From assembly GCA_037952775.1 (NCBI GenBank), contig JBANAY010000003.1, positions 4,030,001 to 4,094,000 of the forward strand: a stretch of 64,000 nt of DNA, in the 5' to 3' direction. This document shows positions 32,409 to 44,236 of the stretch, piece after piece. Position 1 is the first letter of the stretch. Each line of letters opens with the position of its first letter. Position numbers and translations under genes: made by a program. The notes under the pieces are model-generated. The model worked only from the letters and a program-made list of their open reading frames with translations, was not told the DNA's origin and made no database searches. This DNA comes from Clonostachys chloroleuca. Lineage: Eukaryota > Ascomycota > Sordariomycetes > Hypocreales > Bionectriaceae.

Positions 32409-34914
32409 CTAGCTATACCGGGGCCTTTGCTTGATCCTCGTTGATCTTCTCTTGATTTGGTTGCCCGCGTTTCTCTTCTTTGTTGCATTCGATTGAGCCA
32501 CACTATCGCCGGATTCCTCTTCACCCTTCCGCTTCCGCTTTAATCCCCCCCCTACATGGGCGAGACTAATATCACTGATTGGTGTAATTGGGCGTTTGAA
32601 ATTACGGCTTGGGGTCGATCCATTGAGCAAATCGGATGATATTTTGCGATCATTTACACCCGCTCGCCTGCGTCTTGGGGAGGACCTTGCACTGGATGGA
32701 TCCGGAGACATCTCCCCGCCGGGGGTATTCAGATAGTCTCTGCTCGTTTTGTTGGCTGATTTGGATGAACCCGATATTTCTTCGCATATCCGGCTAATAA
32801 GTGCCCGTCTAAAGACTTTGTCATCCGAGCCTGACTCGTCGTCAGCGGGAGCGGAGAGTTCTGTATCTGGGACCTTCGCCCGATTCTCTGATTCTCTTTC
32901 AACCTGTTTGTACGTTGTTAATGTAAAATACTCTACAGTGAATAATTATATTGATTTTCGCATACCTCCGAGTCATAAGGCGGAGGAAAGTCGTTAAAAG
33001 TATCGGGAAATTTCGGGCTGCTTGCGAAGCTCGGGTCATCTTCGACTATTGGCATCTTGAGAATTTCATGCAACTCTGTGCAAACAATGTCAATTGTATG
33101 TCTTTTGTCATGCTCTGTCTCCACCACTAGCATGTGATGCTGTATGAAATCTAAAAAGCGAGATATTGGTGGAGTACAAGTCTTTTGGCCACGTAGAAAT
33201 GTACACCACTGGCGCAAGAAAGTTCAGTCAAAATATGTGAATGAAGGATTTAGGAGACTTACTTCTGCCACGCATGGTTTCACGACTGCTTTGCGGCGAT
33301 CTCCTTCTTCCTCAATATTAAAATATTTATCTTCGGGGTGATGAGCCCGTCGGGAATCTTCCATGTCCCTCAAGCACCGAAAGCCCTGCTTTAGAATACC
33401 CTCTAATTGAAAGGAGTCATGTAGCGAATCACTCCCAAGCAGATGCCAAGTGACAAACTCTAGGTACACACAGCCTAGCGTCCACACATCGTAAGACTGG
33501 CTGATCGTAGCCCCCTTCCCAAGATCAACTTCAGGCGGGCGGTATGTGCGCGAAAGACCCACGGTATATCCTTCCGGCCTGTCGATCGAGTGTACGGAGT
33601 GGAAGCGCATGAGGGTGAAGTCGGCGATGACTAAACGATGTTGAGACGTTCCCGATTCCCCCTGGACTTTGAAGCAGAGAATGTTTTGAGGCTTCAAGTC
33701 TCCATGCCGGCCTCGATCTTGCACACAATTACCCTTATTTTTGCCCCTTTTCGGCAAAGTAGGGTGTTTGTGGACATTCCTGAGCCCATTGGCAAGCCCG
33801 CGACACTGTTCCAGAAGCCACCTCTGCTGCTCATGGTCAGCAGGATTGTTGGGATTGGCAGTCCAGTACTCCTCAAGGTTGCATTCAGCCCAAGGGAATA
33901 TCATGAAATATTCATTACGTCTACCATTTCCAATCTGGTATGTCATCAGAAGTCGAGTGAGGTGTTCGTGACCCGTCCGCTGCCCACTGTAGTGCAAGAG
34001 TGCCTGTTTCTCATCTAGAAATTGCTGATGATGTCCAGCCTCAAATTTTTTCAAGGCATAGTATGGTCCTGAAAATTCCCATCCCTGGTTACGGCCTCGT
34101 TTAGGTTTCATCGGCCATCAAAGATTGGGAATAAATATGACTTACTTGATGGCTTTCGCAAAAGTGGTGATCTGCATGAATCTTGACTCGGAAGATTTGC
34201 CCGTGCCCCCCACTCCCTACTGGCTCTTCCTCAAGGAAGGGCATTATTATCTTATTTCCAAATGTATAATGTTGGATAGTCTGGCAATTAAGATAGAGAA
34301 AGGGAGCAAGCAATACGTGCTGGTCACGCATGAAGTTATTTGTATCAGCCAGCCTCCATTTAACGGATTCGCCGCCTGAAGAGGCAGGAGCGTCAAATTT
34401 ATTAGCCATAATCCTTGTAAGTGCTTCCCGATTTAGTGGTAGGTCATTGTCGTATATGTCGGCGTTGATAAAGCGAATTATGTGCTCCGGTTTGCACATC
34501 CGAACCAGGGTTGCAAATATCCGCGTTCGTCCGCCCTTCTTGCTTCCAGATATATCGAGGTGAATTTTGTCACTGCTCTCCTCGCAGGAATTTGGAAAAG
34601 TCTGGAAAATAATCGTTCGGACGTTTCTTGGTTCGAAAATAGACTCCATTGCACCTATCGGAAGAAACTCACTTCTCTCAGTTTCTATAAGATGTTCACA
34701 AATCAACTCGTAGCAATGATCGTTCTGTAATACGGTCTCAACTTTTTACTCAGATTGAAAGTTTAGGACGGAAGATACGTACTAACTTGTTTTCAAGAGT
34801 TGGAGCCATGGATAGATCAATTCTTTTGGGGAGTACATTCGAGCAATGGCACTTTTCGGCTATCAGCCTCGCCCTCTGGTCGAAACCCAGACCATTTGTG
34901 CCATTTTTCATCAT
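32409..34914 (-). CDS. Protein-kinase-like protein with unknown N-terminal module and basic tail (paralogue 1)
   Basis: Five exons: 34783-34914, 34146-34724, 33263-34084, 32966-33208 and 32409-32903, all phase-consistent, about 756 residues from ATG 34914 (721 from the ATG at 34809, which matches the paralogue's start better). Residues 1-235 are an unrecognised module ending in VGSGGHGQIFRVKIH, the kinase Gly-loop. Then YALKKF (ATP-anchoring Lys, near 245), PWAECNLEEYW, HGDLKPQNIL (catalytic loop; HGD in place of HRD, near 363), IADFTLMRF (DFT in place of DFG, near 388), SRTYRPPEV and YDVWTLGCVYLEF. The key Lys, Asp and Asn remain, so activity is possible. The tail has KRKRKGEEE and KRRSTRIKQR clusters that could be nuclear signals. 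The gene at 37251-38997 is a clear paralogue. The role is unknown; the HET-domain neighbour suggests a part in self/non-self or stress signalling (inference). Confidence 0.85.
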
Positions 34915-37250
34915 ATAGAACGATATTTTCACGTTATATAGACTTTAAGGTATGGATTAATGGAGCTAGACCAGGCGAGCCGTTGGTTGATTGCACAAAT
35001 CTATGGGAGGCGCAGAAATGTAAAGTAGGATACGGAGGGAGATAGGTGTGTAACTATTGGTATGAATTTTGATGACACTGGATGGGAACCATTCTGCTTC
35101 AATTGAACTTTAATGGATGGCTAGATCACAGTGCGAGCCTTATTGCAACCTCCCATCTCAATTCTGCGGCCAAGATAGGCGCCGCCGAGGCGGAGACCAC
35201 AATTTACTGTCACCCAACCTACAGTAGCTTGCAGAGAAGCTGAATTTGGGGGCGATGAGGAATTATAATTAGATCTTTTTGCATTTCAGACCCCCCTCTC
35301 CTGCCATGATCTGTGGTTAATGGTGCCATCCGCTGACTTCCCTCTTGAAAGCTGAAATCGAAAAGCCTTGAACGCCGAACCTAGAGTACATATCCCACCA
35401 TCTCAAAATGGAAGAGGCTTTTCTGGAATCTTATTATGAGGACTCTATTTCCGAGGACGATGAAACTGATCTTCTAGCTATTCTTTGACAGACATCAGTG
35501 TAACGGGGAAAAGCTAACGCAACAATGTAATGCTGTTCAGCAGTTCTCACGTCAGTAGAAAGTCGTAATCATTCGCCCCCTCGTCTAGATCATGGCTTCT
35601 CCTAAATGTTGATCTAATTTGTAAGGAGGAATTTCTGTACCTACTTGGGAGTCTGATTGAGCCGCCTTTACGGCTATGCCAACGAATCACAAGCGACCGC
35701 TGTATGCACAGGGATTTAGCAGAGACAAACTCTCGCTCACAGGTGAAAAGAAGGTCATATCTGACAGCCTTGGATAACTAGAAAGTGATTTGAGAGCGCT
35801 TCTCCACGACAGTGCGAAAAAAAGGGGAGGGAAAACGGGGCGTCCGCCGCTTTGCAGTTGGGTCGCCTGGTTCGCCGACACCCCTCCTTCACTTTTGTGT
35901 GGATGCAACAGCTCAGTTGAGGCAATTATGGACAGTCAGATAATGTGTGGCGTTCTCGCCAAGGCAGAACTAATTTTCAGCTGACTGGTTTTGTCGCCAT
36001 CAGGTGCCAGGTCGGATGTTGGACGAGTGTCAAGAGCGTAATAAAGGTCACCTCCCGATGGTTAACTTTTGTCTCTCACCGCTCCTGCTCATCAGATTTA
36101 ATGCTCAAAAGCCAGTGGATCATCGTTTTGTTCTCAGCTTTCCATCCCACATTCAACAATACATCGTGTTGACCATGTTCGAGGAGTGCCGAATACCAGC
36201 AAAAGACATTACGAACCCAAAGCTCCTTGTCCGAAATCTTCGAAAGTTTTGCCGCTCCCATAGCCTCCAAATACGCAGCGTCAAGATGCGAAACGACGAA
36301 TACATTGTGGTCGTGAGGCGACAATGAGATTCTGATGACGTTGCAATTGGCTTCCCATTCATGTTACCTCATACTTCGGGCCACACTCATCCGTGCGTCA
36401 AGCATGTAAGATTTACGGGAATTCGCGGCTTTGTTGAAGGGGTGTTTGAAGTTATTGATTGGGCATAATCTGACCTGAACTGGGGCACGTGGTTTTGTTT
36501 AGGCTAAATGAGGAGGGGCGGCGGAAATATGGTGGTTGCCTCATGCATGCAGGGCGCCGAAGCTGACGAATAAATATTGCTACAACATTCATACGGAGAC
36601 GGGATGCCTTTTAAAGAGTTCATAATTCCCACTGCAACAATATCATGTGATAAGTGGGATGCCCAACGCTGCGCCCCTTTGGACCGGCTGCTGCTCAGCT
36701 TGTAGTTGGATGGTTGGGCCGAGGTAGAATGCACCCCAATTGCATACCTACCATAAAGGCGCACATTTGTTACCGCTTATTTGAAAATTGTTTTAGTTAT
36801 CTCCCCGGTTGTGTCTGCGACTACATGACCATAATTTCATAGGATGATGAAAGTTGGGCTTTGATAGATATCCTGAACAATTGAACCACGTCAAGTAAGC
36901 AAGAGAATAGAAAATGGCACCCTTTCTCCTTTGCTGAAGCTACAACACGATGTTCCAATGATCGGTAGGTCAGGCACTATCAAGGGGGTACTTAGGCAGC
37001 ATTAAAAAACAACAGATGCACTACTACCTTAAGGACGCCTTACGAGGCCTTTGACAACAGGAAATTTTTTCAAGTGACAAAATGAACCGATAGGTGTCGA
37101 TCTTCATATAATAAAGGCTAACGATTCATTTTCTAGACCCAAACAATATTCTAGTCTATCTATCGCTTTCAAGCCCCAGAACTATCTTCAGACTCGAAAC
37201 CTTATGCACATTCTCGCTTTCTGAATTTTACCTCCTCAGTAACTTACATT
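34915..37250. other. Head-to-head intergenic region between the two kinase paralogues
   Basis: About 2.3 kb holding both kinase promoters. A 107-codon open frame at 36004-36327 starts with GTG and has no recognisable domain; the part from MFEECRIPAKDI onward has gene-like composition, so a remnant is possible. Otherwise nothing is recognised. Confidence 0.5.
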
Positions 37251-38997
37251 ATGTCCGAGGATCCACTGGAAGAATTCTGTAAGATCATCGAAGACAAGTG
37301 CGAAAATCAAGACGGAGAAGAACATGACCCCAATTTCTACAAGCAGTTTGTCCCGGCCAGCGACATCACAAAATTGGCAACAAAGGATGCCGTCATTGAA
37401 TTCTTGAAGCTTTCAAAGGGGGACGTATCTATAGAGCTCGAGAAGATTGCTAAGAAGGTCGTGACAGATGCGCCAAAAGTGTTTCTGACCCTTGTCTGCA
37501 TCGGAAGCGACTCCTTTATCCGGGTCTTGACCCATCCTCTCAATGACGAAAAGCTGTTTTATCATGAAACTCAAGTGTCTTCTCAAGCCACGACAAAGGT
37601 TTATGGTAAAGTCAATGGTGAATGGCATCGGAATGGGCGTAAACCATCCCAATTGAAGCACCGGGATGGCAAATTCATCATGAAGCTCTCAGAACATAAT
37701 AATTTCTATGATAAACATTGGATATTTCAGGCTCCTATATTCGAAAGCGACAACACGGAGCTAATGTATGACTTCTTTTGGAAACAACCGCTTCCATATC
37801 TCGTTCCGAAGAATCCCTTTCTTATCGACTCCGGATTCAGTACTGTACGAAAGACACTGGTTCATCCCGATCATTACAAATTCGAGACTAGTTACAATGT
37901 AAGCGACACGTCTTACATCTACTATCAATGCATAGCATTGTTCTAAGAAGATTGAACAGTGGCCAAATTCTCTAGAAGGAATGAACGTTGCGGTAAAGAC
38001 ATTGAGGGCCAATACTAACAAAGAGTCTGGCATCGACACTGAGAAATTCTACGAAATAGAAGCCGAGACATTGAAAAAGATGCGGGCACTGAAGGACCCT
38101 CATTTGATCCGGTCAGTTGCTATCTATAAGAGAGGCAATGAGAGATGTTTTGTGTTCCCTTGGGCAGAGGGAGGCAATCTCGACGATTTCTGGCGTACGT
38201 ATGAAGGCGAGCGTGATGACGGCCTGATACGCTGGGCCATCGACCAAATGCTTGGTCTTTTTGGAGGATTAGACGAACTCCACAAGGAGAACATCCGCCA
38301 TGGAGATGTGAAGCCACCGAATATTCTTCATTTCTCCAACAGCTCGTCACAGCTGGGACAACTGGTCCTTGCAGATGTCGGCCTCGCTAAATTCCACATA
38401 GACTATACGAAGGACCGACAGAAAATCACCTCAACTAGGCATAGCACAGAGGATTATGAACCCCCAGAACCACTTGATAAGCAGATCTCCAGATACTACG
38501 ACAACTGGTCGATCGGGTGTGTCTTCATAGAGTTCCTCATTTGGATTAAGTCCGGCTATGAAGAACTCTGCAATTTTCGCAGAGCTCTCGAGTATGATGA
38601 CGAAAAAAGGAAACGCTTCTGGAAACGTAAATTTGGAATCGACATGGACGCATTCGTGCATCCAGAAGTTGATATATGGGTTGAAAAACTACGCTGGTTG
38701 AAATATCCGGCTCTTTACGATTTGGCCGCCCTGGTTCGCAAAAGCATGCTCGTTCCCGATCCCAACCAGCGGGGAATATTCAACAAGGGACTGTTGAACA
38801 AATTTAAAGAGACATGCGCAACCCTAACCCTAAATAAAGGGAAGCTCAGCCCAGGGAATCACTCGAAGGCGGTACATGTGGCCGAGGACCATGCGGACCT
38901 CGATCCTAAGCCTGAAGCCGAAAGTTCCACGCAGAGCTTCACTCGAAACGCAAGTAACCTCTGCGCAGCTGGGGACAACTTAACTGACTCTTGGTAG
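37251..38997 (+). CDS. Protein-kinase-like protein with the same N-terminal module (paralogue 2)
   Basis: Two exons, 37251-37898 and 37960-38997, joined through a GTAAGC...GAACAG intron, give about 561 residues. The first 215 residues are homologous by eye to those of the minus-strand neighbour: KVFLTLVCIG matches RIFATLVRMC, and the APIFESDN..YDFFW..LPYL segment lines up with APFLYLNC..YTFGN..MPFL. The kinase part has MNVAVKTL (Lys near 226), PWAEGGNLDDFW, RHGDVKPPNILHF (near 332), VLADVGLAKFH (DVG for DFG, near 352), EDYEPPEPL and YDNWSIGCVFIEF. The Gly-loop is degenerate (SGFSTVRKTLVHP against VGSGGHGQIFRVKIH in paralogue 1). It lacks the long basic tail of the paralogue. The HET gene follows 330 bases downstream on the same strand. 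Function unknown. Confidence 0.87.
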
Positions 38998-39326
38998 TAT
39001 GTGAGTCGCCTACCCCAATAGGATCTTTTTTTGGCCCAGCTACTGACTGCAAGTCGCCGGAATTTTAAGAATGTAAGCAACCGGTCTTTACCTGTGGCGA
39101 CAATCAACTAAATTTCCTACAGCCAGTAGGTATAGGCCTATGATATTCCTCGGTCTTCTCAAACATGGGCGTTTTGAACTAAATTCTGTAGCATACAAGT
39201 AAACTCAGAGATGAGTGGATTAATGTTACAAGCAGGCAGTTAACGAAACAAACCATCAACCGAATTGGTTGGTCGTTTCATTGCCCTTCCACAAGAGACA
39301 CCAATCTCTGTCAGGTTTGTAGACTT

Positions 39327-41152
39327 ATGGACTTCGAACAACCTGAGTGGGAACTCAGCCGCAACGTTGACGAGCTGAAAGGTTCTGCTACATCTTGTGC
39401 TTTATGTCAATTCTTCTGCAATTGCCTTCCAAACAGCCTGGATGGAAGAAAGCCGATCACTCTATATCGACATGATGCCTCTTACTCGTTACGCCTGTCT
39501 CGTTACGGCCGCTCTCTCATCACGATTTACTCTGACCCAAGTACGCTGACGCTGTCTTTTCTTGACCCTTGGCATAAACTGACACGCCTGACAGATACGA
39601 AATCGGAGAATCAGCCATATTCTTCACCCGGCCTTCCTCGTCTCCCTATCATAGGCAGTGTTAACCAGTACCAATTGTTCAATGAGTGGATAAGGACGTG
39701 TGACAACAATCATGACTGCTTTCCCAAGGCAGGAACTAGCAGGAAACTTGACAGTACTTTGCCCACAAGGCTTCTCTACGTTGGCAGTGACCAAATACGT
39801 CTTGTAGAACCTAAGAACATGGCTCAACAAGCATACGTTGCTCTCAGCCATCGATGGGGAGATCGTTCTACACACAGCCAATTCTGCACGTACGATGCTA
39901 ATATTGAAAGATTCAGAACCAATATTCCCTTCACGTCAATGCCCAAAACCTTCCAGGACGCAGTGAAGGTGACCCGCGCCATAGGGGTTCAATACCTCTG
40001 GATCGATTCGTTATGCATCATCCAAGAAAACAAAGACGATTGGGAGACTGAATCCAGCCGAATGGAAGATGTCTTTAGCTCAGCATACTGTGTCATAGCG
40101 GCCACATCGGCCTCCTCCTCCCTTGAAGGATTCTTGAATTATAGGCAACCCCGCCCGTGTGTCACTGTCCAAGCCAAAGAAGGACCATTGCACTTGGCCA
40201 AAGCAATCGATGATTTTCACGATGATGTTGAGCACGGATTGTTAAACACGCGGGGGTGGGTGCTTCAAGAGAGAGTTTTAGCCCGCCGCACGCTTCATTT
40301 TACTTCGACACAAGTCTACTGGGAATGCGGAAAAGGAGTTTATTGCGAGACGTTGGCCCAGCTGCGCAAGTGAGTTAAGTTCAAAAGAAAATTAGCCACA
40401 TCTCTCAGGTGCTAGCTCTAACTTCTTTGTTCTTCACCATCTGCAGCACTCAGTCCCAATTTCTCGGGGACTCAAATTTCCCTTATTCAAGCCTTGAGTA
40501 TTACAGGGATGAGCGCATTCGACTTGTTCAGCATTTGTACGAGTTTTACAGTACACTTGACTTGACCAGAGATAGTGACCGCTCAAAGGCAATCCTGGGC
40601 ATAGAAACCCGATTAGCCCGGTTTTTTAAGTCCAGATCACATTACGGTGTTTTCGAGAGGTCGTTTCACCGAATGCTTCTCTGGCAAGCAAAATCTCCAG
40701 GCGGGCTTACCGCGATACCCCAGCCAAAAGAACCATCTACACGCACACCGTCTTGGTCTTGGATGTCTTGTACTGGAAAAATTCAGTTTATGGACATTAC
40801 TTTTGGTTCTATGACATGGCTAGAAATCTTACCGGGGTCCATTTCTTCAGATAATATCGACATTAGAACTATACATGCTGAAGCCCATGGCCTTTTGCCC
40901 GAGGACATAGAGTCAATGGATGGTGTTGTCTTGGATTTCGAAGATTGTCGCTATAATCGAGAGACATGGAAGTGTGTTAAACTGGGACATAAGAAGCTAG
41001 ATGACCCGGTTGTGGCGGCAGAGCACTACTATATACTGCTCATTCGGCCTAGATCAGACATTTGCTCAGAGAGCTTTGAGAGGGTAGGAGCGGGAAGGAT
41101 AAAACACTCCGACTTATCATCAGAGAAAACTATCTCTGTTGAAATATCTTAA
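39327..41152 (+). CDS. HET-domain protein (heterokaryon-incompatibility type)
   Basis: HET domains act in fungal vegetative incompatibility, where an allelic mismatch or an NLR partner triggers cell death; the domain is TIR-related in fold. Two exons, 39327-40369 and 40447-41152 (GTGAGT donor, CTGCAG acceptor), give about 582 residues. Seen: CALCQFF near the start; the HET domain about residues 166-266, with YVALSHRWGD, MPKTFQDAVKVTRAIGVQYLWIDSLCIIQ and the DDWETESSRMEDVFSSAYCVIAA segment; then WVLQERVLARRTLHF and VYWECG; and a C-terminal region with TPSWSWMSCTGKI typical of stand-alone HET proteins. The start is the first ATG in frame; a further 5' exon cannot be ruled out. Its position right after the kinase pair is the notable context. 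Confidence 0.93.
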
Positions 41153-41653
41153 ATTTATACCAATCTCTGATAGGGTATGTTTTCAAGCTGCAGGGGACTC
41201 TGGCTTATTTATTTTATCCAAATGGTATTTTCCTTAGAGTAACCTTGGGTATCATGTGAGCGCATCATCGATCACTGTCTTCATTCATTTTCCAAATTTG
41301 GTTCCTGCCGCATTATTGAATACACTTATCTAAAAATGGTCGAACTTCTGTTTGGGCACTAAATTGGTCCAGCTGAAAGATTCTTTTACTACAGGAACAT
41401 CTGAGGAATTGACTTCTCCCAATACCTAAGTAGATGGTGGAACAAAGGGAGGTGGCCCAAGCATAGCCAATTCGACATCGGTCATCAACCGAACCCGGGT
41501 ATGTGACTCTCGAGTGAAGCGTCTAAACTTTTGTGGTTTCCTCGTCTGCGATAGTGCTGAATTGTCCTTTGTGCTCAATGCCGGGCAAGTTATATCGAAC
41601 GCCAAGTCTGACGCTTCATCACCTCGCTCAAGGAGATGACAGACGAAGCCGGA
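41153..41653. other. Convergent intergenic region
   Basis: About 500 bases between the HET gene and the F-box pseudogene remnant. Nothing recognised. Confidence 0.5.
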
Positions 41654-44236
41654 TCAATTTATCTCTGCCCAAGCAAGTTCTGTTAAAGAGCAACCGGAAA
41701 TCCCTTTGCTACCTCCACAGTATACCTTGAGTGTGCCCAGGGCTGGTAATGTCCGTGGGCGTATTGAGCAGATGTGACGATAGAGCTCATCAACAGCAGG
41801 ATAGGTTACCAGCGGCCGAACGATATCATCTGGTTCACGGCCAACCCAGCCCATCTCAAACCATATTGTTAAAATGCGTAGCTTTGGGAAACCTGCTAGG
41901 ACTTCGAGAACATCATATGGCCAATCGCCACTTCGATTGATATCGAGAGCCAGTTCCTCTATGAAACTACACTCTCGTTGGATTATCAATAGAGAGGAGA
42001 CGTCAATGGTCTCGTCGGCCCAAATTCTTGTCTCCTTTTGGTGAATCTCAAGTACTCTCAACTGAGAACCATGCCTGATGATTCCACCAAGACCTAGAGT
42101 ACTGAATCTGGGAATTGTGATACTTTGCAAAGCATAGTAAGTGAGAGAGCTATACAGCTGCTGAAAAAAAAGGGGAAATTCCCAAACACCAAGAATTTAA
42201 TAACCTGATACTATACCCAGTATCATAACACATTAAACTTCAGCCTTTTTACCCGGCCGCACACAAGGTTCAACACCAATAATAGCTGTACCCAGCGGTA
42301 TATAAGGTTTAAATCCAAAGGCTATACCCAGCGATAACTCTTTCGTCGGCATGACTACTTTCATAAACCTTAAGATACTGCTTTTCATCTATTTAAAGAC
42401 CGCCATCTCTAGCCTAGATAAACCACATAGCTCAAGTCCATCTGCAATCAACAATCTGCCTATTTCGCAAATCGCTGCCTTCATCGTCACAGACAAGTCA
42501 AGTGCTTATCAAAGCCACACATCGCTACCTTCGCCGCTCTCGCACATCGATGCCTTCATCAACAAACTCAAGTCCTCGCCAAAATCAAACATCCCACCGA
42601 GCTCCCGCCCGATCTGTCACTGCAACCACACATCCTAAGATGGGGAAAAAGAAGTCAAGGCAAAGACTACAGGTCCTAGCAGTAGTACCTGTTATGCAGA
42701 CTAGCCAGCTGGATAATTTGAAAATCCGAATTTAGCCAAAAGTTAATACGAGCAATTATAAGCTCGTAGGTGCTGCTAAGGATGTAGGTATACTGAAGAT
42801 TAAAGAGCCTTTAGAGCTTAGCTTTAAACAGGTATTTAATCTCCTTAAACTAGGAAGTGAGATCCTTGATAGAAATAACTGCTTTGAAGAGCAGCATTTC
42901 GAAAATATCAATATCCAGGTTAAATACAGCTATTAGCTGTCTTTCCTTAGAACAAAATATATCTCATTGCAGAATAGCGATCACATCCGCCGCTGCCTCT
43001 AGCTGCTTCGCTGGAAGGTCACCGTGAAGACAGCTGCTGAGGTTGCACACAACTGGGGAGGAGAGGAGGAAGGAAGGGAGATAGATAGCTAGGCCAGTTA
43101 AATACAAGCCCACTTGTCTCTCTCAAACACACGAACGTACACATATACACCTGTCCTCGTAGCCCCCCTTGCAAAGCATTTGGGACTGATTCACAAAATT
43201 CAACGACTCTCTCAATGCCCTGGGGTCTGTCGAACGCCACATGCTCGATCGATCGAGATGAGTTTCGATGCTAATTTGAGTGTAAAGTCCACATTTCTAA
43301 TTTTTAGATGCTTGAGCTGGACCAGTCGAAAACCTCAGCCCAGTAGTCCGACTCATTTCCGTTCTCAGGATAGCCAACATGGCTGCCACTGATGTACCCT
43401 GGTTCAACCTTTGTTTTGTATCCGAATTCATACCTGATAAGTTCAAGCCTCTCTAGCGCTGGAGGTCGTTCACCATCAATAAATCCGAGCCCGGTGTAGC
43501 CTGCCGGTAGGGGAAATGAGACAGGTCCATCACCCTGAGGTCCAAAGTCGATGCTAAGCTTTCGAACATTTGGGCTGGGCAAGAGAATCTGTTTGGCAAT
43601 TTGAGCAAACTGGATACAGCTTTTCTCATCAGCATAGGTGAAGACCATGTTGAGCGAATGCAAACTGTCTCTTCTTTTCAGGAGCGGTGCGGTATACACG
43701 GGCATCCGAGGACCCGGTATAGGATCAACGACACGATCAAGCGAACTAATGCTGGTATGAAGTCGGACGCTTTCACCAGGCTGTAGGGCCAGCACGACTT
43801 TCTCGGGAATGCCTACTGACACGACAGGTGGGAGGGCAAGTGACTGATTCCGGTTTGATGGTGTGTTCAGCGTTGTGTTCTACCATTCCAGATCCCGTCG
43901 TCCTATAGCTTTCTGAATCAACCGAACTAGGGGGTCTAGACATTTTTCATCTTCCTCTATTGCCGGGGCGTGAACTCTTATGCTTCGAATGGCAGGTATC
44001 AAGTCATGTTTATCGATATAGGCGAAGCGATCATGGAAACTCTTCTGGTGTGGGCTTTCAATGACGAACGTGACATCTCTATACTGGAAATACCGCGCTG
44101 CATAATGGTAGTGTGAGTTGACTAGTGCGAGATTTCTCATTGACCGCGGGTGGTCTTCGTATATCATATTGAGGATGATAAGAATAAGCTCAAGGCCTAA
44201 CATATCTAGAGAAGGCCGACAAAATTCTTTCCTCCC
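41654..44236 (-). pseudogene. F-box/LRR-like gene, broken by stop, frameshift and insertion
   Basis: Original product: an F-box protein, presumably a substrate adaptor of an SCF ubiquitin ligase. Seen on the minus strand: an F-box-like start MLGLELILIILNMIYEDHP (about 44200) with SMRNLALVNSHYHYAARYFQYRDVTF, then leucine-rich segments such as ALERLELIRYEFGY, LKHLKIRNVDFTLKL, and far downstream FIEELALDINRSGDWPYDVLEVLAGFPKLRILTIWF. Lesions: an in-frame TAG at about 43878-43880 (after GRRDLEW) with the same frame continuing as NTTLNTPSN; a one-base loss near 43315 between VFDWS and LKHLKIRN; and a roughly 1.1 kb unrelated block between about 42150 and 43260. The downstream part begins after a good acceptor (TTTTTTTTCAG), so the insert may sit in or beside an intron. 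Stop at 41654. An intact, only distantly similar F-box gene lies at 54386. Confidence 0.75.
42150..43260 (+). mobile_element. Inserted block with a RIP-like decayed reading frame
   Basis: This block separates the two halves of the F-box pseudogene; its edges are approximate. On the plus strand one frame from about 42502 runs through MGKKKSRQRLQVLAVVPVM, then PKVNTSNYKLVGAAKDVG, ILKIKEPLELSFKQVFNLL and LRWKVTVKTAAEVAHNWGG, broken only by three TAG codons (about 42733, 42933 and 43001). Each could come from CAG by a C-to-T change in a CpA context, the pattern left by repeat-induced point mutation. An AT-rich 5' part contains repeated tacccag-like motifs and small palindromes. I do not recognise the encoded family and see no clear terminal repeats or target duplication, so mobile element is an inference from position and RIP-like decay. 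Confidence 0.45.

Noticed and set aside
36004..36327. 107-codon frame between the kinases
   Set aside because: GTG start and no domain. The second half looks gene-like, but I cannot support a model.
42170..42240. Possible terminal inverted repeat (gatact..agtatc) of the inserted block
   Set aside because: Only 6 bp, and no partner at the other end.
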